A stretch of DNA of 64,000 nt from NCBI GenBank assembly GCA_941918925.1, contig OW799233.1:169302235-169366234 (forward strand), read 5' to 3'. The notes below the pieces were generated by a model that saw nothing but the letters and a program-made list of their open reading frames with translations, was not told the DNA's origin and searched no databases. Numbering within the stretch: position 1 is the stretch's first letter; each line of letters opens with the position of its first letter. Positions 36,600 to 48,640 of the stretch are shown one piece after another. The translations under genes and the position numbers were made by a program. This DNA is from Phyto melanocephala. Lineage: Eukaryota; Arthropoda; Insecta; Diptera; Rhinophoridae.

Positions 36600-36870
36600 A
36601 TTTATAAATGCAGTTATGGAAAATAAGATTTTGGATTCCAAATTAAACATTTAACTTAATTGTGCTTTTTTGATGATAAATTTACCAACTTTATGTACAT
36701 ACATATATTTGTTGTTCCTGCAACATTTACAATGTTCTTCATAAACACATACATATCCTTTTTTTAATAAAATTTTATGGAACTAAGCATATATAAACAA
36801 CTCTTCCATCCCTGTTATACGAATTGGCCTTGACAGAAAATATCCACTAAAAAGTTGTTTTGTTGTATCA
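36600..36870 (+). repeat. Diverged dispersed repeat, copy 2
   Basis: Counterpart of 32090-32345. Its right edge meets the inverted-repeat element at 36906. Confidence 0.4.
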
Positions 36871-36905
36871 ATTCGCCGTTGCATATACCTGTATGAATAT
36901 GCCTT

Positions 36906-37066
36906 GGTAACGCTTATAAAATGTATATAAAAAAATTCAGCTGATTGGATACGAGTACTTTATGGATATGCCTTGGTGAAAATAAAAAAACAAAGCCAGG
37001 TAGATTAATAAGGCACTCGTATCTAATCAGTTGACTATTTTTTTTTAGCAATTTAACAGTGTTACC
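36906..37066. mobile_element. Foldback element (hairpin MITE), 161 bp
   Basis: The left arm runs GGTAACGCTTATAAAATG, A-rich, CAGCTGATTGGATACGAGT. The reverse-complemented right arm runs GGTAACACTGTTAAATTG, A-rich, CAACTGATTAGATACGAGT. About 58 bp per arm around a 45-bp loop. No clear target duplication. No coding. Confidence 0.6.
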
Positions 37067-37265
37067 ACCATTTCTTGAGAGTCTGCCCGCTTTGGTCAAA
37101 CTTAATTTTTTATTTCTATTTCAGTTGGTTTAAAACGTTTTAACCAATAAAAAACCATTAATAAATAGTTTTCGCTTTAAAGTTTTTTAAAAATCGTTAC
37201 AATTAAGGAAAAAAATAAAAAGATTGTGTAACATATTCCGGCATAGCAATTTTTAAACTATATAA

Positions 37266-38146
37266 AAACAAGTAAGAGCGTTATATTCGGCCGTGCCGAA
37301 TCTTATATACCCTTCACAACGTGTAGTCATGCAATAACAGTAGTTATTTCATCCCATATGAAATACGTACATACATATAAAAACATTCCATTGTAAAATT
37401 ATAAAATCACGTATGTATGTTAAAAAATAAAAAAAAAATTAAAAAAAAAAATTAAAAAAAAATATTATATATATATTATATATAAAACAAAAAAATAATA
37501 AAAAAAAATTTAAAAAAAAAATAAAACAAATTAAAAAAAAATATATATATATAATATATATAAAACAAAAAAAAAAAAAAAAAAATTAAAAAAAATATTA
37601 TATATATAATATATATAAAACAAAAAAAAAATAAAAAAAAATTAAAAAAATAATAATAAAAATATAAATAATATATTAAATAAAAAATAAAAAAAAAATT
37701 AAAAAAATTTTAATAAAATTAAAAAAAAATTTTTTACTCAGCTGGGATTCGATGCCACGTTTTCTCTAAGCAATATACACGTTTGTATGTATGTATGTTG
37801 TTGTTGTAATGTTGTTTTTGTGAAAAAAAAATCAAGGTGGTCGTGGGTTTTTGCTCATATCTCAGTTGTTTATGTACCGATGTTTCTGATTTTCAATACC
37901 GATCTACTCCCAAATATTTCTGATATTTTAATACCGTTTCCGGGTCCAACCTATGTCGGGGGGCTTCAAAAAGTTGATTTCAACATACACACGGACAGAC
38001 GGACAGACTGACAAGGCTTAATCGACTGCCCTATTCATAAGCTTTCAGAAAATAACTTTATGGGGTCGGAAATGAAAATTGTAGAAATTTCACACGGAAT
38101 GACAAACCTATATATACCCTTTTTCACTGTGTGAAGGGTATAAAAA
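37266..38146 (-). mobile_element. DINE/Helentron-like A-type element (A4)
   Basis: Minus orientation: 3' end AACAAGTAAGAGCGTTATAT, hairpin ATTCGGC-CGT-GCCGAAT; 5' head TTTATACCCTTCACACAGTG. The AT core (37390-37730) consists of A runs and TATATA only, with a quasi-palindromic (AT)n block repeated three times. The block with CAGCTGGGATTCGATGCCAC has the usual (A1-type) orientation. Confidence 0.8.
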
Positions 38147-38199
38147 TCTATCGAAAAGTCCTCTCCAAATTGCTGTCACCTTATACAATTTCACCGCGA

Positions 38200-38430
38200 G
38201 ATAGACACGATCACAGTCAAGCCGTTCGTTCCAGCTATTTTTTTGCCAAGATTTCATAATATTATATGCAAACTTCATAATATTGTATGCAAACTTGGCA
38301 GTCTTATATTCTGCATTCAAAGGCAAAGCAACATCATCTTCGCTAATATCAATATCCGAAAGAATATCGTCTGCTTGTTCTTCGAGTTATTTTTCTCGTG
38401 TTCCGTTTCGTTTCGTTCACTCGCATAAAT
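38200..38430 (-). pseudogene. Decayed coding-like stretch with 21-bp in-frame duplication
   Basis: One minus-strand frame reads LEEQADDILSDIDISEDDVA, LPLNAEYKTA, then KFAYNIMKFAYNIM and KSWQKNSWNERLDCDRVYLA. KFAYNIM is repeated through a 21-bp tandem duplication (two copies of TTCATAATATTxTATGCAAAC at about 38252-38293). A stop and loss of frame lie upstream. The acidic patch before LPL looks protein-like. I do not recognise the family; a transposon-encoded protein or a dead host gene is possible. Confidence 0.3.
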
Positions 38431-39293
38431 ATATAAAATTAGAGTTTCCATTAGCACAACACATCCGCATCACTATCAGTTATGACATTTAAATGATCTT
38501 CTTTATGCAGCTGGGATAAATTTTATGTGTTTTTCTTATATTTGCCTTAAAGTAAAAAAAAACAAAGAAAATCTGTAACATAAAGTACGACATGTGGTTA
38601 CTCGGGTCCCCAAAAATAAAAACCTAACTGTTACAAATAAACTAATATTTTAATCTTAAATAAATTACAACAAGTCCGCATAGTAAATCTACATAGTAGA
38701 GAAAAAGAAAAAAAATTAGAAATTATTGAAGTATAAATAATCGTGGGGTACCTAAGATCCTTCAGTCCGTACATGTATATTTATTAAAAGATTGTTTAAA
38801 ACAACGTCTTGTACCCTTATTCTTAATTTTGAAATAATATTAAAACTGTAACAAAAATGTTTTTAAACTAAAAAACTTTAAATTTTTATATTAAAAAGTC
38901 AGCTTTGTTACAATTTTATTTATCATAATAAAGTTCCAAATAAGGATGTTAAAAAAAATCTTTTTTTATTTTTATATCGAAGTCAGCGGTTTAAAAGAAT
39001 TTTTATTATTTTTTCCGTCTGTCTTTCCGTCTGTCTTTCTGAACTATTTTGGCACAAAACTATTAAATGGATTAAAATATCATTTGGTATGGAGTTACCT
39101 TTCTATCTGGTTCAACATGTATGGTAATTTCGAGATATCTTTATTGTAAGAACCAAATTGGTTAAAATTGAAATTGAAAAAATGAAAAAGAAAATCAAAT
39201 ATTTTATTTTATATTTTTCTATAAAGAAATTAACTAATCCAATATTCCTAATATTATTATATAAAAAACCTATTTAAAATTTAGAAAAATACT
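38431..39293. other. AT-rich DNA, no gene seen
   Basis: A short CCGTCTGTCTTTCCGTCTGTC at about 39017 may be a scrap of a DINE-like GTCCGTCTG block. Confidence 0.4.
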
Positions 39294-39829
39294 TATTATA
39301 CCCTACACACAGTGAAAAAGGGTATACGTAAGTTTGTCATTCCGTGTGAAATTTCTACAATTTTCATTTCCAACCCCATAAGGTATTAATTTTCTGAAAG
39401 CTTATGAATAGGGGAGTAGATTAAGCTCTGTCAGTCCGTCCGTTTGACCGTCTGTCCGTGCGTATGTTAAAATCAACTTTTTGAAGCCCCCCGACATCAA
39501 CTGGACCTGCGTGAAGTTTTAAAATATTGGAAATATTTTGGAGCAGATTGGTATTGACAATCAGAAAAATACATACATACAAACGTAATGCACTGGTTAG
39601 AATAAACGGCACTGGTTAGAGTAAACGAGGTTACAGTAAACGAGGCCAAAAAATTTTTTTGTTTTTATTTTTAATTTTATATATTATTTATATTTTTTAT
39701 TTTATATTGTTTATATTTTTTTATTTTTTTTTTCACTATTTTTTTGTAATTTTTTTTAACTTGTTTTAAATACATACGTAAACTTAATTTACAACTTTAT
39801 ATGTAAATGTAAATTTTTTTTTTAAATTA

Positions 39830-41710
39830 TTTTATACCCGCCACCAAAAAAATGGTGGGGGTATATTCATTTTGTCATTCCGTTTGTAACACATCGAAAT
39901 ATCCATTAAAGACCCCATAAGGTATATATATTCTGAATCAGGGCTTGATTTGATGATGATCTAGCTATGTCCGTCCGTCTATCCGTCTGTCCATCTGTTG
40001 AAAGCACGATAGAGGTCGCACTGAAAAAGCTAGGGGGCTCAAATTTTGACAGAATCTTTCCTATAAACAAGGATTGTTTGATGTTGAAAATGGGCTAAAT
40101 TGGAATATTAGGAAGTGAGTTATAGCTCGTAATGCAAGAGTAGGTCGAAAAAACCGTGTCCTTCGCACATCGAATAAAATGGAATTGTGTCCAAACGCAT
40201 TAACGTACCATCATGAAACTTCGAATATATATTTCTCAAGTCCAAACAATACCTTCCCCAAAAATTGCTTACATCTATGCATTAGGAAAGGAGTTACTGA
40301 TAAAAATGTACGAAAATTTACACCACGCAGTGTATTTTTCAGTATATTTCAAATTTAAAACCTAATAAAACGGACAAAATTAGATGTACGATACTGAAAT
40401 TTTGCACACTTTGCTTTTTGGTGAGGCGCTTTTTTGTAACGGAAAATCAATGTGCCACGCCCACTTTTACGCCCACCTCCCATATAACGTTTTACTCAAA
40501 ATTCATTTAATTTTTCTATTAATAAAGATTTTGGAATTATAAAGGGCTATATTGAAACACCTAAGTTGTACTCATTCGCAAAAACAACTTTGACACGCCT
40601 ACTATAACGCCCACTTTTCACGTAATCTACCGTTAATGAAATTTAAAAGCTCATAAAACCGCCAAAATTAGAGGTATGATGATCAAATTTGCTACGTGTA
40701 TCCTTCTAATCAATGTTATTGTTGTGCCAAAAAGTTTAGGTCACACGCCCACTTTAACGCCTACCTCCCATACAACGGTTTACATTAAATTCATGTAGTT
40801 TCTCTATTGACAAAGTTTTTGGGAAAATAAAGGACTATATTGAAATATCTAACTTTTACTTGTTAGCAGAAACTTTATTGACACGCCCACTTTCATTAAA
40901 AGACTACATTTACAAAAGCATTTTAGTTGCATATCGAAGTTATAAAGGGTGGTTAAATTTTAAGGACCGATGTTGAATTTAAATAAAACACAAATTATTT
41001 AGGATATTATTAGTATTTCTTTTTGTAATTATAACATTTGCATGGTTCAATTATGTATTTAATAAAATATCGGCCAAATGGCCCCCTCATCCTTGGCGCC
41101 ACTCCTCTATCTAATGGTCCAAATTTTCAATGACAATGTTGATGCTCAATTGTTTGGCATGATGATGAGGCGACGTTGACTGCTCTTTTGCCACACTATC
41201 GAAAAAACCAGCAGTGGTTCCCTATCAACGAACTAAGTAGGCATTCGCAGATTTTCTAACATTTTATGCAGACCTGTTTTGCAGAAATTTAAATATTTTT
41301 TACAATTCTCCCGATTGTGGACGAATTTGAACGATTATGTTGTTGAAAAGAATTACAAAGTGCACAGAATGCATTTTGATTTGAACGCCCATTCTCATAA
41401 AAAGCCTGAATAACTTTAAAGCGTTGTTCAGTTGCGTATCTTTCCACAGATCAAATTGAGTCAGTTTGAGATTGAAAAATGACATATAAAATGCAGAAAA
41501 CAAATTTAAAGACTACCTGTAGTTCACCTTCAACATGGGCCCTTAAAATTTAACCACCCTCTACAAAGAAAGTGATACATATTTTATTATTTATAAAGAG
41601 ATTATTCCATAGCGATTAACAAAATAATAAATATTGTGCTTAAAATGTACACAAAATTGGTGGTGGGTATAAAAGATTCGGCACAGCCGAATATAGTGCT
41701 CTTACTTGTT
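39830..41710 (+). mobile_element. DINE/Helentron-like B-type element (B2), full length, nested in A5
   Basis: Head TTTTATACCCGCCACC with loop and GGTGGGGGTATA; 3' end GGTGGTGGGTATAAAAG, hairpin ATTCGGC-ACA-GCCGAAT, AGTGCTCTTACTTGTT. Internal GCCCACTTTTACGCCCACC blocks. Carries the internally deleted mariner at 40945-41561. At 1881 bp it is close to the likely founder length, since B3 is 1892 bp. Confidence 0.85.
40945..41561 (-). mobile_element. Internally deleted mariner inside B2
   Basis: TIRs AAGGGTGGTTAAATTTTAAG and, reverse-complemented, GAGGGTGGTTAAATTTTAAG, flanked by TA at 40943-40944 and 41562-41563. The minus strand holds the remains of the transposase N-terminal coding region, decayed. 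Confidence 0.75.
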
Positions 41711-41929
41711 ATTGTTGTTTTTTTGTTTTTAATACAATTTTTTTGTAATTTTTTTTGGAAACATACATACGCAAACTCAATATATTATTCTGCAATGGGA
41801 TGTTTTGTATATGTTTGTACGTATTTCATATGAGATGAATGGTGATACAAACAATTGTTATTGCATGACTACACGTTGTGAAGGGTATATAAGATTCGGC
41901 ACGGCCAAATATAGCACTCTTATTTGTTT

Positions 41930-44523
41930 CTCTTGTTTATTTTTTTTTTATTTGTTAACTAAAAACAAAGCAAAGCTTATATTTTTATTATGCTGATTAG
42001 TATCTATATACTTTGTTTCTTATTTTTTTTTTGTAATTATTTCTCCTAAATTTGTCTTTGTCAAGTGACAGTGAGTTAACTAGTGTGTAAATTTTATTTA
42101 TGATGGTTCTACGATTTTAATGTAAATTTTTTTCTCCTCCTCACAATGCTTTTAATTCCCCAAAATAATTTGCATGATGCTTTGCATTTGATTCCATTTA
42201 GACTAGCTTAGCGTATTTACGCCCTTGAGTTGCTGGCTAGGTTGGCTGCTGTACAAAAATATACACATCCTTTGTATTGTGCAAAAAATTAAAAAATCTT
42301 TGTGGAATTTATTTAAATCTAAGTTGAGTTGATTAATCTTTTGTACAATAATTATCATTAAAATTTTATATATCTGTTTTGGGTTCAAGTTAAATGACTC
42401 TGAAGGGAATATTCAATCAACTTTTGAAAGCACAAAATCTTAATTTGTTGAAAATTTTAAATTAACAACGACGTTGTGATTACGAATTATGCCATAGAAA
42501 TCATTTATCACGGTCATATATTTTGCAAAATTAATTATCATTATCATCGCCTTCGATGATGTTGTAATTTCTCCCAGTTGGCTTAACTAGTTACTAAAAA
42601 AAATATTTCTGCAGAGCTAAAAATGAAAAAAGAAACAGACTAACAATTTTAATATTTATCTTTTAACAAGAACAACAACTAATAACTATCACTCCCAATA
42701 ATCGAACAGGAGGCGATTTGTAATCCCATATACAAATAATAACAACAATAATAAAAATAAAAATAATAATAAAAATTTATTTGTTACATCAAACACACAA
42801 TATAATTTTATTTCATTTCACTTTATTTAATACCAGACTTTGATTTTGTGGCCATTTGACAGAGTTTTTCTTTTGCTTTTGTATAAACTGACCCAATGAA
42901 ATTGATATTCTTAATTCGAAATTTGTTTGTTTTGTATTGTAAACATCGTGTTTGGGTTTGTGTGTGTGCGTGTGGGTATTGGTCTACACATCTTAATCTC
43001 GATAAGAATGAAATAAAATCTTTTCAATACTTTTCATCGTTCAAGCGATTATTTCTATCATCATATAATCATAACAGCCTTTAGAATAAATATGTATATT
43101 GTAGATAGTGTTACCAGATTTGCCAAAGAGATACCAATTTTAGCCCAAGCTCTAAAATGTTTATATCATATAATAAAAAAACTCGTATACTTAAAATAAA
43201 ATATTGATAATTATTAATTCTGATTAATTATTAAAAAGTTTATTATGCTTGAGAGAAAATATGATAAAAATCATTAAAATGGTAAGGACAAACTAAATCG
43301 AAAAAAAAAATTATATTAAGTATTCTCTTAAACTTATAAAACTGTATTATATTATAATAAAGCTCACAAAAAACCATTGAATTTTTGCTATGAAAGTATT
43401 CTAACAAATACGTTGATTTTTTTTTACAACTAAACAATTCAATTCTCAATGTCAATGGCCTTGAGAGCAAAGATTCGATGTCACTTCTATTATCTTTTTT
43501 TTAAATATTTTTTTAACAAAAACCATTACCCGGACTTGGTAGCATCTTATATAAAAATTATTGCAATCGTTTCCACTTTAAAGGAAAAAAAAATTTTCCT
43601 GCACAGGCATTTTGCCTACTTTTGTTGTTTATTTTTTCATTATCACAAAAAAAAAAACAAATAAATTGTTTACCTAAAAAAAATCTGAAATTATAGTTAT
43701 AAATAAATATAGTTTTTAATAATAAAAATATAAGTTTTTATTTTTACTAATTCTACGACTTGTTCCTGGCAACACTGTTTACTATGTGTTTGTATTTGTT
43801 TTTTGCTATTTTATTTGTTTTTTTAGTGTCAAAAAATTATTTACATTTGCTAGCATTGTGAAAAAAATTTTTTGCAAATACCATTAGAAAATTGCTTAAA
43901 AGTATTTAAAAAAAAATATATGTATATCACTTCATATTAATCCGTTTGAAATTTCTATAAATTTAATTTGTAATCACATTAAATATATATTATTACGTTA
44001 TGTCGATTCGACGAACAGTAACTATTAACTTGAAAAAAAGAGTTTAAATTCGCATCGAATTTTAAGAGAGAAAAAGAATTATAATTTTTGAATTTAAATT
44101 TTTTCTTCGTTTTTTAATAAAATTCTTAACAAAAAAATTGTTTGTATATTTTTTACTTCAAAAGCCGTTCCGCTAGATTTTATTTATTTTTTAATAGTTC
44201 GATTTGACGTAGTGTAAACTTAATGTACTAAAATAAAGAGTAACCAATTGCAATTGACTATAAAAAAATAAATTTATTCAAACCAACGTGAATTTCACAA
44301 TTAGTTTATTTAATATTTCTGTGTTATTTACCTCAGTTTGATATTTATTTATGTATGTATGTCTTTCATTTTTGCATGTATGTCTTACATTTATACTATA
44401 TATTTTACATTTATACTAGAAATAATTATTGACAAGCGTTCCGAAACTATGCGGGAAAGCATGAATTTTTTTTCAAGTTTCAGAGTCGCCAAAAGTGTAT
44501 AATAAAATCACAGTTGGAATTAA
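41930..44523. other. AT-rich DNA, no gene seen
   Basis: No convincing ORF. A (TAA/AAT)n run lies near 42737-42776. AGTGTTACCAGATTTGCC at 43108 and, reversed, CAGTGTTGCCAGGAAC at 43783 are loosely inverted but too short to call. Confidence 0.45.
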
Positions 44524-44668
44524 AACAAGTAAGAGCACTATATTCGGCTGTGCCGAATCTTTTATACCCACCACCAATTTTGTGTACATTTAAAGCACAA
44601 TATTTATTATTTTGTTAATCATTATGGAATAATCTCTTTATAATAAAATATGTATCACTTTCTGTGTA

Positions 44669-45290
44669 GAGGGTGGTTAAATTTTAAGGGCCCATGTTGA
44701 AGGTGCACTACACCTAGTATTTAAATTTGTTTTCTGCATTTCACTTGACATTTCTCAATCTCAAACTTACTCATTTTGATCCGTGGAAAGATACGCAAAT
44801 GAGCAACGCTTTAAAGTTATTCAGGTTTTTTATAAAAATGGGCGTTCAAATCAAAATGCATTTTGTGCACTTCGTAATTCTTTTGATCAACATAATCGTT
44901 CAAATTCGTCCACAATCGGGAGAATTGTAAAAAATATTTAAATTTCTGCAAACCAGGTCTGTATTAAATGTTAAAAAATCTGTGAATGCCTTCTTAGTTC
45001 GTTGAATGGGAACCATTGCAGTTTTTTGCGATAGTGTGGCAAAAGAGCAGTCAACCTCGACTCATCATCATGCCCAACAATTGAGCATCAACATTGTCAT
45101 TGAAAATTTGGACCATCAGATAGAGGAGTGGCGCCAAGGAGGGGGGGGGGGGGCCATTTGGCCGCTATTTTATTATATACATTATTGAACCATACAAATA
45201 TTATAATTACAAAAAGAAATAATAACAATTTCCTAAATAATTTGTGTTTTATTTAAATTCAACATCGGCCCTTAAAATTTAACCACCCTT
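44669..45290 (+). mobile_element. Internally deleted mariner inside B3
   Basis: TIRs GAGGGTGGTTAAATTTTAAG and, reverse-complemented, AAGGGTGGTTAAATTTTAAG, with TA at 44667-44668 and 45291-45292. Holds the clearest transposase N-terminal remnant of the four copies. Confidence 0.8.
44782..45120 (+). pseudogene. Mariner transposase N-terminal (HTH) fragment
   Basis: In the frame from 44782, NEQRFKVIQVFYKNGRSNQ, then CALRNSFDQHNRSNSSTIGRI up to a stop at about 44930. This is the first helix-turn-helix of a mariner transposase, which binds the TIR (pattern: EQR, FYxNGxS, ALRxxF, NRxxxSTIxRI). After a frame change, DSVAKEQSTS and HAQQLSIN match the start of the second helix-turn-helix (SVxExPSTSxxxRAQQL). 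The catalytic domain is missing by internal deletion. The same sequence is read antisense to the B element itself. Another frame here stays open for 67 codons in B2, B3 and B4, but it is a shadow of this one. Confidence 0.7.
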
Positions 45291-46590
45291 TATAACTTTG
45301 ATATGCTACTGAAATGCTTTTGTAAATGTAGTCTTTTAATGAAAGTGGGCGTTAAAGTTGGCACGCCAATAAAGTTTCTGCTAATAAATACAACTTTGAT
45401 AATACAATATAGTCCTTTATTTTCCCAAAAACTTTGTCAATAGAGAAATTACATGAATTTTATATAATCCGTTATATGGGAGGTAGGCGTTAAAGTGGGT
45501 GTGTCACCTAAACTTTTTGGCACAACAATAACATTGATTAGAAGGATATATGCATGTAGAATATTTGATCATCATATCTCTAATATTATCGGTTGTATGA
45601 GCTTTTAAATTTCATTAACGGTAGATAACGTGAGAAGTGGGCGTTGTAGTAGGCGTGTCAAAGTTGTTTTTGCGAATGAGTACAACTTAGGTGTTTCAAT
45701 ATAGCCCTTTATTATTCCAAAATATTTATTAATAGAGAAATTATATGAATTTTAGGAAAAACGTTATATAGGAGGTGGGCGTAAAAGTGGGCGTGGCACA
45801 TTGATTTTCCGTTACAATACAGCGTTTTACGGAAAAATAAAGTGTGCAAAATTTTAGAGTCGTACATTTAAGTTTCTTGCTTATATGACGTATTTGTTTT
45901 TAAATATACCGAAAAATACACTGTGCGGTATAAATTTTCGTACATTTTGATCGATAACTCTTCTCCTAATGCATAGATTTAAATAATTTTCGTGAAAAAA
46001 TATTGTTTTTACTCAGGAAGTATATATTTGAAGTTACATGAGTCTACGTTAATGCGTTTGGACACAATTCCATTTTATTCGATGTTCGAAGGACACGGTT
46101 TTTTCGACCTACTCTTGCTTTTAGAGCTATAACTCTCTTCCTAATATTCGGATTTAGCCCATTTTCAATACTAAACAAACCTTGTCTATAAGAAAGATTC
46201 TGGCAAAATTTGAGCCCCCTAACTTTTTCGGTGCGACCTCTATCGTGCTTTCAACAGACGGACAGACGGACGGACATAGCTAGATCGTCATCAAATCAAA
46301 CCAAGATTCAGAATATATACACTTTATGGGGTCTAAAATGGATATTTCGATGTGTTACAAACGGAATGACAAAATGAATATACCCCCACCATTTTTTTGG
46401 TGGCGGGTATAAAAATGCACCAGCACAAATACGATATAACATGTAAACAAGTAAGAGCACTATATTCGGCTGTGCCGAATCTTTTATACCCACCACCAAT
46501 TTTGTGTACATTTAAAGCACAATATTTATTATTTTGTTAATCGCTATGGAATAATCTCTTTATAATAAACTATGTATCACTTTCTTTGTA

Positions 46591-47217
46591 GAGGGTGATT
46601 AAATTTTAAGGGCCTATGTTGAAGGTGAACTACACCTAGTCTTTAAATTAGTTTTCTGCATTTCATTTGACATTTCTCAATCTCAAACTTACTCAATTTG
46701 ATCCGTGGAAAGATACGCAAATGAGCAACGCTTTAAAGTTATTCAGGTTTTTTATAAAAATGGGCGTTCAAATCAAAATGCATTTTGTGCATTTCGTAAT
46801 TCTTTTCATCAATTTAATCGTTCAAATTCGTCCACAATCAAGAGAATTGTAAAAAATATTTAAATTTCGGCAAAACAGTTCTGTATAAAATGTTAGAAAA
46901 TCTGTGAATGCCTTCTTAGATCGTTGAATGGGAAGCACTGCTGGTTTTTGCGATAGTGTGGCAAAAGAGCAGTCAACCTCGCCTCATCATCATGCCCAAC
47001 AACATGCCCAACATGCATCAACATTGTCATTGAAAATTTGGACCATCAGATGGAGGAGTGTCGCCAAGGATGGGGGGGGGCCATTTGGACAATATTTTGT
47101 TAAATACATAATTGAACCATACAAATATTATCATTACAAAAAGAAACAACAATAATTTCCTAAATAATTTGTGTTTTATTTAAATTCAACATCGGTCCTC
47201 AAAATTGAATCACCCTT
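46591..47217 (+). mobile_element. Internally deleted mariner inside B4
   Basis: TIRs GAGGGTGATTAAATTTTAAG and, reverse-complemented, AAGGGTGATTCAATTTTGAG, with TA at 46589-46590 and 47218-47219. The transposase N-terminal remnant is again present on the + strand (about 46700-47040). Confidence 0.75.
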
Positions 47218-47510
47218 TATAACTTCGATATGCTACTAAAATGCTTTTGTAAATGTAGTCTTTCAATGAAAGTGGGCGTTAAAGAAGGCGTGTCAATAAA
47301 GTTTCTACTAATAAAAACAACTTAGATATTTCAATATAGTCCTTTATTTTCCCAAAAAATTTGTCAATAGAGAAATTACATGAATTTAAGATAAACCGTT
47401 ATATGGTAGGTAGGCGATAAAGTGGGCGTGTCACCTAAACTTTTTGGCAAAACAATAACATTGATTAGATGGATATACGTAGCAAATTTGATCATCATAC
47501 CTCTAATTTT

Positions 47511-48640
47511 GGCGGTTTTATGAGCTTTTAAATTTCATTAACGGTAGACAACGTGAAAAGTGGGCGTTATAGTAGGCGTGTCAAAATTGTTTTTGCGAAT
47601 GAGTAAAACCTAGATGTTTCACTATAGCCTTTTATTATTCCAAAATATTTATTAATAGAGAAATTATATGAATTTTAGGTAAAACGTTATATGGGAGGTC
47701 GGCGTAAAAATGGGCGTGGCACCTTAATTTTCTGGCACAGTAAATATATTGCCTAGTGAGATATACCTAGCAAATTTGATCATTATACCTCTAATTTTGG
47801 CGGTTTTATGAGCTTTTAAATTTCATTAACGGTAGATAACGTGAAAAGTGGGCGTTATAGTAGGCGTGTCAAAATTGTTTTTGCGAATGAGTAAAACCTA
47901 GATGTTTCAATATAGTCTTTTATTATTCCAAAATATTTATTAATAGAGAAATTATATGAATTTTAGGTAAAACGTTATATAGGAGGTGGGCGTAAAAATG
48001 GGCGTGGCACCTTAATTTTCTGGCACAGTAATTAAATTGCCTAGTGGGATATACCTAGCAAATTTTATCATCATACCTCTAATTTTGGCGGTTTTATGAG
48101 CTTTTAAATTTTATTAACGGTAGACAACGTGAAAAGTGGGCGTTATAGTAGGCGTGTCAGATTTATTTATTTTTGCGAATGAGTACAACTTAGGTGTTTC
48201 AAAATAGCCCTTTGTTATTCCAAAATCTTTATTAATAGAGAAATTATATGAATTTTAGGTAAAACGTTATATGGGAGGTGGGCGTAAAAGTGGGCGTGGC
48301 ACATTACTTTTCTGGCACAGTAATGATATTGCCTTGGGGGATATACCTAGCAAATTTGATCATCATACCTCTAATTTTGGCGGTTTTATGAGCTTTTAAA
48401 TTTCATTAACGGTAGATAACGTGAAAAGTGGGCGTTATAGTAGGCGTGTCAAAGTTGTTTTTGCGAATGAGTAAAACTTAGGTGTTTCAATATAGCCCTT
48501 TATTATTCCAAAATATTTATTAATAGAGAAATTATATGAATTTGAGGTAAAAAGTTATATGGGAGGTGGGCGTAAAAGTGGGCGTGGCATATTGATTTTC
48601 CGTTACAAAAAAGCATCTCACCAAAAAGCAAAGTGTGCAA
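47511..48640. repeat. Tandem repeat inside B4, four units of about 290 bp
   Basis: GGCGGTTTTATGAGCTTTTA recurs at 47511, 47799, 48087 and 48379 (288, 288 and 292 bp apart). Each unit holds CATTAACGGTAGAxAACGTG, AGTGGGCGTTATAGTAGGCG, TGCGAATGAGTA and GTGGGCGTAAAAxTGGGCGT. B2 and B3 have one such unit. Confidence 0.9.

Larger units (their letters stand above)
39294..41929 (+). mobile_element. DINE/Helentron-like A-type element (A5) with B2 inserted
   Basis: Head TATACCCTACACACAGTGAA, CCAACCCCATAAGGTATTAA and GTCCGTCCGTTTGACCG up to 39829. The 3' part resumes at 41711 and ends TTGTGAAGGGTATATAAG, hairpin (ATTCGGC-ACG-GCCAAAT), AGCACTCTTATTTGTT. The B2 element sits in its AT-rich core, so this A copy is older than B2. 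Confidence 0.8.
44524..46415 (-). mobile_element. DINE/Helentron-like B-type element (B3), full length
   Basis: Minus orientation. Left (3') end AACAAGTAAGAGCACTATAT, hairpin ATTCGGC-TGT-GCCGAAT; right (5') end GGTGGCGGGTATAAAAA. It has a run of 14 G near 45140-45153 beside the mariner remnant. Its 5' head lies only about 30 bp from the 3' end of B4. Confidence 0.85.

Noticed and set aside
43108..43785. Possible 680-bp element with CAGTGTTGCCA-type ends
   Set aside because: The inverted match is only about 11 bp with mismatches and there is no target duplication.
41300..46852. 67-codon ORF (KDTQMSNALKLFRFF...) conserved in B2, B3 and B4
   Set aside because: It is an off-frame shadow of the mariner helix-turn-helix coding region; conservation reflects recent copying of the elements.
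47511..48640. CRISPR-like regular repeats
   Set aside because: Units are 290 bp without unique spacers, inside a eukaryotic transposon.
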